A stretch of DNA of 55,875 nt from an uncultured Acinetobacter sp. GTDB taxonomy: Bacteria; Pseudomonadota; Gammaproteobacteria; Pseudomonadales; Moraxellaceae. Under the pieces are notes generated by a model. That model had not been told where the DNA came from. It was given only the letters and a program-made list of their open reading frames with translations, and ran no database searches. This document shows positions 51,922 to 55,875 of this stretch, in pieces. Numbering within the stretch: position 1 is the first letter of the stretch; every line of letters starts with the position of its first letter. The stretch spans positions 1 through 55,875 of the forward strand of contig CAJYTY010000001.1 in the NCBI GenBank assembly GCA_913777945.1, in the 5' to 3' direction. Made by a program: the position numbers and the translations under genes.

Positions 51922-52818
51922 TTACATCACTCCGATATGTTGATGTAAAAATTCTAATTGGGTTGTGACTGCTTTTTCAAACCAAGAACCGTGATAAATA
52001 TCGAAATGTTTCATTTCCCACTCATGATAGCTTACAAATGGTGCAATATTTGTAGCTGCCTCACGACTAGATTCAATTGGAATCAAAGAGTCATGTTTCG
52101 CAGCAATAAACAAAACAGGGATATTAATTTTGCGTACAAATTGAATTGGACGATAGCGCATTAAATTAAAAAATACACGTGCAGGAACTTCACCACTCCA
52201 ATAATAGTCAGGATTTACAATCGAATGATAACCATAATAACTATCGGAGGTCGGTAAAAAGCATAGTTTATGCTGATCTACAACCGGCAAAGTTTTAGGT
52301 ACTAAGCCCATCTTAGACCCCATGTAATCCTGACTAGAACGCTTTAAAGCCTCTGGATAACGTTGTAATGGGTATAATTTTGCTGTTTCAGCGCCATCAA
52401 CATAAGGCACTTGCACCATCACGGCCTGAATATTTTTAAGGTCTGTGGCTAAACTAAGCGCATATCCACCACTTAGTGAGGTTCCCCATAAAATAATACG
52501 TCGACTATCAATTAATTTACAATTCGAAGCATATTGAACAATGGTTTTCCAATCATCTAATTGAGCACCAAGTGAAACCAATTCACGCGGTTTTCCTGTG
52601 CTTCCCCCCCAATAGCGATAATCAAATAAAATGACAGCATATCCAGCTTTAGCGAAACGTTGTGCATACTGAACTAATTTAAATTGGCGTAATCCAGCAA
52701 ATCCATGTGCCATAAGAATTACAGCAGGTTTAATATTGGTCTTTGGTAGGTAGAAATCTGCTGCTATGGTTTCTTCGCCACTAGGAACATACAACGGCTC
52801 AACTGTATAGGTGTGCAT
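51922..52818 (-). CDS. Alpha/beta hydrolase
   Basis: This 298-residue serine hydrolase begins with PLYVPSGEETIAADFYLP. The oxyanion region is MAHGFAGLRQFKL, the nucleophile elbow GTSLSGGYALS gives Ser at about residue 119, the acid region is FIAAKHDSLIPIESSREA, and the His is near EMKHFDIYHG. This resembles the dienelactone hydrolase/X-Pro peptidase-like group often annotated simply as an alpha/beta hydrolase. The substrate is unknown. It is the first gene of the run with trxC and yciA. Confidence 0.87.
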   Translation of the reverse strand: MHTYTVEPLYVPSGEETIAADFYLPKTNIKPAVILMAHGFAGLRQFKLVQYAQRFAKAGYAVILFDYRYWGGSTGKPRELVSLGAQLDDWKTIVQYASNCKLIDSRRIILWGTSLSGGYALSLATDLKNIQAVMVQVPYVDGAETAKLYPLQRYPEALKRSSQDYMGSKMGLVPKTLPVVDQHKLCFLPTSDSYYGYHSIVNPDYYWSGEVPARVFFNLMRYRPIQFVRKINIPVLFIAAKHDSLIPIESSREAATNIAPFVSYHEWEMKHFDIYHGSWFEKAVTTQLEFLHQHIGVM

Positions 52819-52941
52819 GCGCGCTCCAATGCTTTATCTTATTACTTATCATCATTTATTTGCTACAGACATTTAAACTCAAGATCAAGCTTAATGCTAT
52901 GATAGAGCATAAAATGTTTTGTTTATTTTTGGAGTGACAAG

Positions 52942-53277
52942 ATGTCAGAAAATGTTGGTTTTGCAGGTCAAATCGGCCCTGAGCATGTAGATCAAGTTGT
53001 CGAAAAAGGCTTCAAATCTATTATTAATAATCGTCCAGACATGGAAGGTGGTTCTGAACAACCTACAAGCGCACAGATTGAAGAGTCAGCTCGTAATGCT
53101 GGCCTAGATTATGTTTACCAACCAGTTGTTGCAGGTCAGATCACAGAGTTAGATGTTCGCACATTTGCTAATCACTATAACGAATTGCCAAAACCTATTT
53201 TAATGTTTTGTCGTACAGGTAATCGCTCTAATAACCTATACCAATTAGCAAAGCAGATGGATTTGTTGGATGATTGA
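52942..53277 (+). CDS. TIGR01244/DUF442-type phosphatase-like sulfurtransferase
   Basis: This 111-residue protein has a phosphatase-like P-loop MFCRTGNRSNNL near the C-terminus (Cys-x5-Arg variant). The N-terminus (GQIGPEHVDQVVEKGFKSIINNRP, split) matches the BLH/TIGR01244 family, the domain fused to lactamase-like sulfur dioxygenases in other bacteria. Stand-alone forms are proposed in sulfide handling or as phosphatases; the role here is unproven. GGAG is well placed, and an extended -10 (TGCTATGAT) lies about 45 bases upstream. Confidence 0.87.
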   Translation: MSENVGFAGQIGPEHVDQVVEKGFKSIINNRPDMEGGSEQPTSAQIEESARNAGLDYVYQPVVAGQITELDVRTFANHYNELPKPILMFCRTGNRSNNLYQLAKQMDLLDD

Positions 53278-53380
53278 AGTGATTAGCTAATTCAAATGAT
53301 TAAATTTATTTTTAAATAAAATTCATGAATTTATATTTCTTTCAAATCTATATACCAGTTTAATTTTGATAATAAGACAA

Positions 53381-53409
53381 AAAAAACAGCACTGAAGTGC
53401 TGTTTTTTT
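53381..53409. terminator. Bidirectional terminator between the TIGR01244-like gene and the lipoprotein gene
   Basis: AAAAAACAGCACT-GA-AGTGCTGTTTTTTT lies between convergent genes. Confidence 0.9.
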
Positions 53410-53419
53410 ATCTTACTAA

Positions 53420-55495
53420 CTATGGATTATAAGTCAAAAGATAGCTGGTAACTGTACCACCACTACCATTAGTTGCAGCTGGAACAGAAACTGTTACCTT
53501 AACATCATCACCACTTGCACATTTACTGAGCTTAACACCATATATTGTCAAGCCATTGCTTGTGACTGGAAATGTTGTTGGTGTCAATAAATTCATCACC
53601 GAAGGAACTGTAACACTGCCACTACTAATTTCTGCTGTACAACCAAGATTATTATCAGTGTTATCCTTCGCAGAAACAGTAATCGTTGAGTCTGAAGGCA
53701 ATGGAACTGTCTTCGCAGAATTACCAAATAGTTGGAATGAAAAATTATTTGCAGTAATTTCTGATGTACTAAAATTCACATTATTCAGACTTACAACAGT
53801 CGGTGTGCTTGATGCAAATGAGAATAGCATTTGCTGACGCAAAGTTGTTGCTAAATCATTATCACATGTACCTAAAATATTAGGTTGATTAATTGTTGAT
53901 GCTGCACAAATGGCTGAAGAACCTGTAATCACACGAGTATACTTATATTCACCTGTTGTATATGTTAAGTTCTCGTCCCAATCTATAAAGAAATCTCCGA
54001 CATTAGAGTTTATCCAAGTGTCATCAATGTTATCGTTGTTTGTATCTGTAAAAGTAAGAAGCTTATCAACACCAGCGGTATAAACATTATCTGAATCGAC
54101 GTCCTGATATGCCTTATCTCCTTCAGCATAAGCCAACACAGTAATTCGACCATTTGCTGGGCGAGGATTTTGAGTTCTTAATTGGACGCTACATTTGCCA
54201 TCTAATGTTGTACAATACCCATCAATTTTTCCACCTTCAGCAACAAAATTAATAGTAGTCCCATCTGGTACACTGTTACCTAGGCGATCAGCTAACATTG
54301 CTGTAATTACAGCCACATCTCCATCGACATCATTATGTAATGAATTTTTTGTTGCTGATAGACTGAAACTATTTTGCGTAGCTCGTCCTGTTGTTACAGT
54401 AACATTTTTAGCTAAAGCATAAGTATTACTATCAGATGCTAATGCTGCTTTTACCTCAACAGGCCCTGACTTATAACCTGGATAAAGGTTCACAGTGACT
54501 TTACCAGAACTATCACTTTTTACGGTTGTAGTAGCACGATTACCTGAAGTCACAAAACTAAAATCAGATGGTGCTTTTTCAAGACTTAAAACAACATCCT
54601 GATTAGCTAGAACAGCTCCACTAGAATACACAGTAAAAGTAATTTGCCCAGATGAAGAAGTACCACTTCCTTTAACACCAAGTACCACATCACTTGTTTT
54701 AGTGTAAGCAATTGAGGTTGCTGTAGCAGCTGCAATATTAGCCGTAAAGCTTCCCGCAGTTCCAGATGTTGGTGTTGCAATAATTTTCTGTTCGCCACTA
54801 CATAATTTACCATCTGAGGTAATAGCATAATAAGTAGTTGAAATATTTCCTTGGCTAGAAGAAGTCACATTATTATTACTGAAAGTACCACACTCAGCTG
54901 AAAAAGTTACAACTACACCATTTTGATATTTTCCAGTATTCAAGTCAGTTGTTACTGCTGTAAGTAAAGTTGAACCACCTGATGTCAATGAGGAGTCCGC
55001 ACCAGTTAGCGCCACTTTAATATTAGCTGCAGTAAAGGTAATGTTCTTTGATACAGTAGCGGATACTTCATTTGCAGATGCAGTGGCTGTTAAAATATAG
55101 GCACCAGAATCTGTTGAATTAACAGGTGTTACTGAAATAGTTGCAATACCATTGGCATTAGTTAATACAGCACCATTACTCGTACCAAAATTCGCTTCAC
55201 CAGTACTCGTAAATGTAACTAAAGCATCCTTAATAGGTTTACCACTTGCATCAGTAACAGTAACACTGGCATTAGTGCCTGAAGCAGCAATAGTTGATGT
55301 TGCCCCTCCATCTGAATTTGTTAAACTAATATCACTAATCTTTACAGTAGCAACAGGAGTTGTCCCAGTCCCTGAGCCACTACTACTTGAAGATGAACCA
55401 TAATATCCATCACCGCCGCCCCCACAACTTGCCAATAAAATTGACACAGTAATGGCTGACAACTTCAAAGTCAGTTGTTTTTTATTCATCATCAT
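53420..55495 (-). CDS. Large Ig-like (Big_1) domain lipoprotein, putative surface protein
   Basis: This 691-residue lipoprotein has a signal with lipobox LLASC (Cys about residue 24), followed by GGGG and a Ser-rich linker. At least four Ig-like repeats span about residues 50-460, of the invasin Big_1 type: ASVTVTDASGKPIKDALVTF and ITAMLADRLGNSVPDGTTIN are the clearest. An Asp/Asn-rich segment at about 465-520 (DVDSDNVYT; DTNNDNIDDTW; DWDENLTY) looks calcium-binding. Cysteines occur in closely spaced pairs, suggesting disulfides. Three tandem ATGs start the frame. Ligand and topology are unknown; an adhesin-like role is a guess. Confidence 0.8.
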   Translation of the reverse strand: MMMNKKQLTLKLSAITVSILLASCGGGGDGYYGSSSSSSGSGTGTTPVATVKISDISLTNSDGGATSTIAASGTNASVTVTDASGKPIKDALVTFTSTGEANFGTSNGAVLTNANGIATISVTPVNSTDSGAYILTATASANEVSATVSKNITFTAANIKVALTGADSSLTSGGSTLLTAVTTDLNTGKYQNGVVVTFSAECGTFSNNNVTSSSQGNISTTYYAITSDGKLCSGEQKIIATPTSGTAGSFTANIAAATATSIAYTKTSDVVLGVKGSGTSSSGQITFTVYSSGAVLANQDVVLSLEKAPSDFSFVTSGNRATTTVKSDSSGKVTVNLYPGYKSGPVEVKAALASDSNTYALAKNVTVTTGRATQNSFSLSATKNSLHNDVDGDVAVITAMLADRLGNSVPDGTTINFVAEGGKIDGYCTTLDGKCSVQLRTQNPRPANGRITVLAYAEGDKAYQDVDSDNVYTAGVDKLLTFTDTNNDNIDDTWINSNVGDFFIDWDENLTYTTGEYKYTRVITGSSAICAASTINQPNILGTCDNDLATTLRQQMLFSFASSTPTVVSLNNVNFSTSEITANNFSFQLFGNSAKTVPLPSDSTITVSAKDNTDNNLGCTAEISSGSVTVPSVMNLLTPTTFPVTSNGLTIYGVKLSKCASGDDVKVTVSVPAATNGSGGTVTSYLLTYNP

Positions 55496-55759
55496 TGCTT
55501 TTTATCCCCAATCAAGCTCACAAAATGGAACTAGATTATTCATTATAAAAATATAACCAATGTAATCACAATATAGTTTTCATGTAAATATACATTAACT
55601 CGAAGTAAAAAATATTAAAGTGAATTCAATCAAATTATCCAAATAAAACGAGACTATTATTTAAAATAATTTTAATAAATTCAAATTACGAATAGTAATG
55701 CAAATTAAAATCTAATAACTTAGTTTTGATAAGATAATTACATAATTTCCCGAATAAAA
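55496..55759. other. AT-rich interval between the lipoprotein gene and the rRNA terminator
   Basis: About 260 bases that must hold the lipoprotein promoter on the minus strand. No convincing -35/-10 pair, repeat or small gene was recognised. Confidence 0.5.
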
Positions 55760-55793
55760 AAACACCCCCTCTGCTTAAGCGGAGGGGGTGTTT
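55760..55793 (-). terminator. Terminator of the rRNA operon
   Basis: A 15-base-pair stem (one G-U pair) with loop TTAA and a C5/G5 core is followed on the minus strand by T residues, 11 bases past the 5S end. Confidence 0.93.
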
Positions 55794-55804
55794 AGTATTT
55801 AAAA

Positions 55805-55875
55805 GCTGGCGATGACTTACTCTCACATGGCAAACGCCACACTACCATCAGCGCTAAGAGGTTTCACTTCTGAGT
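55805..55875 (-). rRNA. rrf: 5S ribosomal RNA (3' part)
   Basis: The minus strand reads ACTCAGAAGTGAAACCTC, then TTAGCGCTGATGGTAGTGT, and ends GAGAGTAAGTCATCGCCAGC. These are the conserved loop C to 3'-end elements of gammaproteobacterial 5S rRNA. About 71 of roughly 115 bases are in the window; the 5' part lies beyond the right edge, implying an rRNA operon transcribed leftward into this window. Confidence 0.93.

Noticed and set aside
1..55875. CRISPR arrays, prophage, insertion sequences, toxin-antitoxin or restriction systems
   Set aside because: No spaced direct repeats, integrase, transposase or recognisable modules of these systems were seen on either strand.

Overview
This 55.9 kb window is ordinary chromosome of an Acinetobacter-like gammaproteobacterium (Moraxellaceae). 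The evidence is the AT-rich composition (about 40% G+C by eye), the split pntA, SoxR, GacS, ComEA and MnmC of Acinetobacter type, the partial 5S rRNA at the right edge, and gene groupings such as pcnB-folK-panB-panC-rapZ-npr-darP. I see no transposase, integrase, phage gene, CRISPR array, toxin-antitoxin pair or tRNA. Almost every gene belongs to a recognisable family, so most of the novelty lies in regulation and in a few unassigned proteins. The genus is an inference from protein character and gene order; no species is claimed.

Layout. 1-6245: translation block (rplT, rpmI, infC, thrS, all minus), with infC and rpmI-rplT separated by an MFS exporter (plus), a YqaA-type membrane protein, a YfcG-like glutathione transferase and an unassigned 106-residue protein. 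6246-7889: AlkK-like acyl-CoA synthetase. 7937-13257: a tight minus-strand run pcnB, folK, panB, panC, rapZ, npr, darP. 13397-21103: comEA, mazG, an SDR, relA, rlmD, a PolB-type exonuclease and cysM. 21253-27111 (plus): gacS, a crotonase, a GarR-like reductase, a hydroxypyruvate isomerase-like protein and rsfS. 27152-33166: an unassigned gene plus amtB, an SDR, and pntB/pntAB/pntAA. 33865-36061: soxR diverging from ridA and an MFS exporter. 36201-39207: orn diverging from rsgA, then a rhodanese, grxC and secB. 39268-41289: alkB, an ada-like gene and a cytochrome b562. 41566-49548: a membrane protein, coaBC, radC, a bestrophin, a PHP phosphoesterase with a possible 28-residue membrane peptide, yciB, yciI, a coiled-coil membrane protein and mnmC. 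49618-53277: a rhodanese, yajQ, two hotdog-fold proteins, trxC, an alpha/beta hydrolase and a TIGR01244-like protein. 53420-55495: a 691-residue Ig-like lipoprotein. 55760-55875: terminator and 3' end of an rRNA operon.

Regulation that can be read from the sequence. The thrS leader folds into a hairpin whose seven-base loop resembles the tRNA-Thr(CGU) anticodon loop, the architecture known for E. coli ThrRS translational autorepression. amtB has a near-consensus sigma-54 promoter but no adjacent glnK. soxR and ridA share a near-consensus SoxR box inside a 19-base promoter spacer. The ada-like gene has a 9-base-arm inverted repeat laid over its putative -35 and -10. pcnB has an 18-base palindrome just upstream of a good sigma-70 promoter. 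infC starts with ATT, the codon linked to IF3 autoregulation. An 85 bp palindromic REP/MITE-like element fills the cysM-exonuclease gap exactly.

Limits: all family calls come from reading motifs and lengths by eye. No alignment, structure prediction or database search was run.
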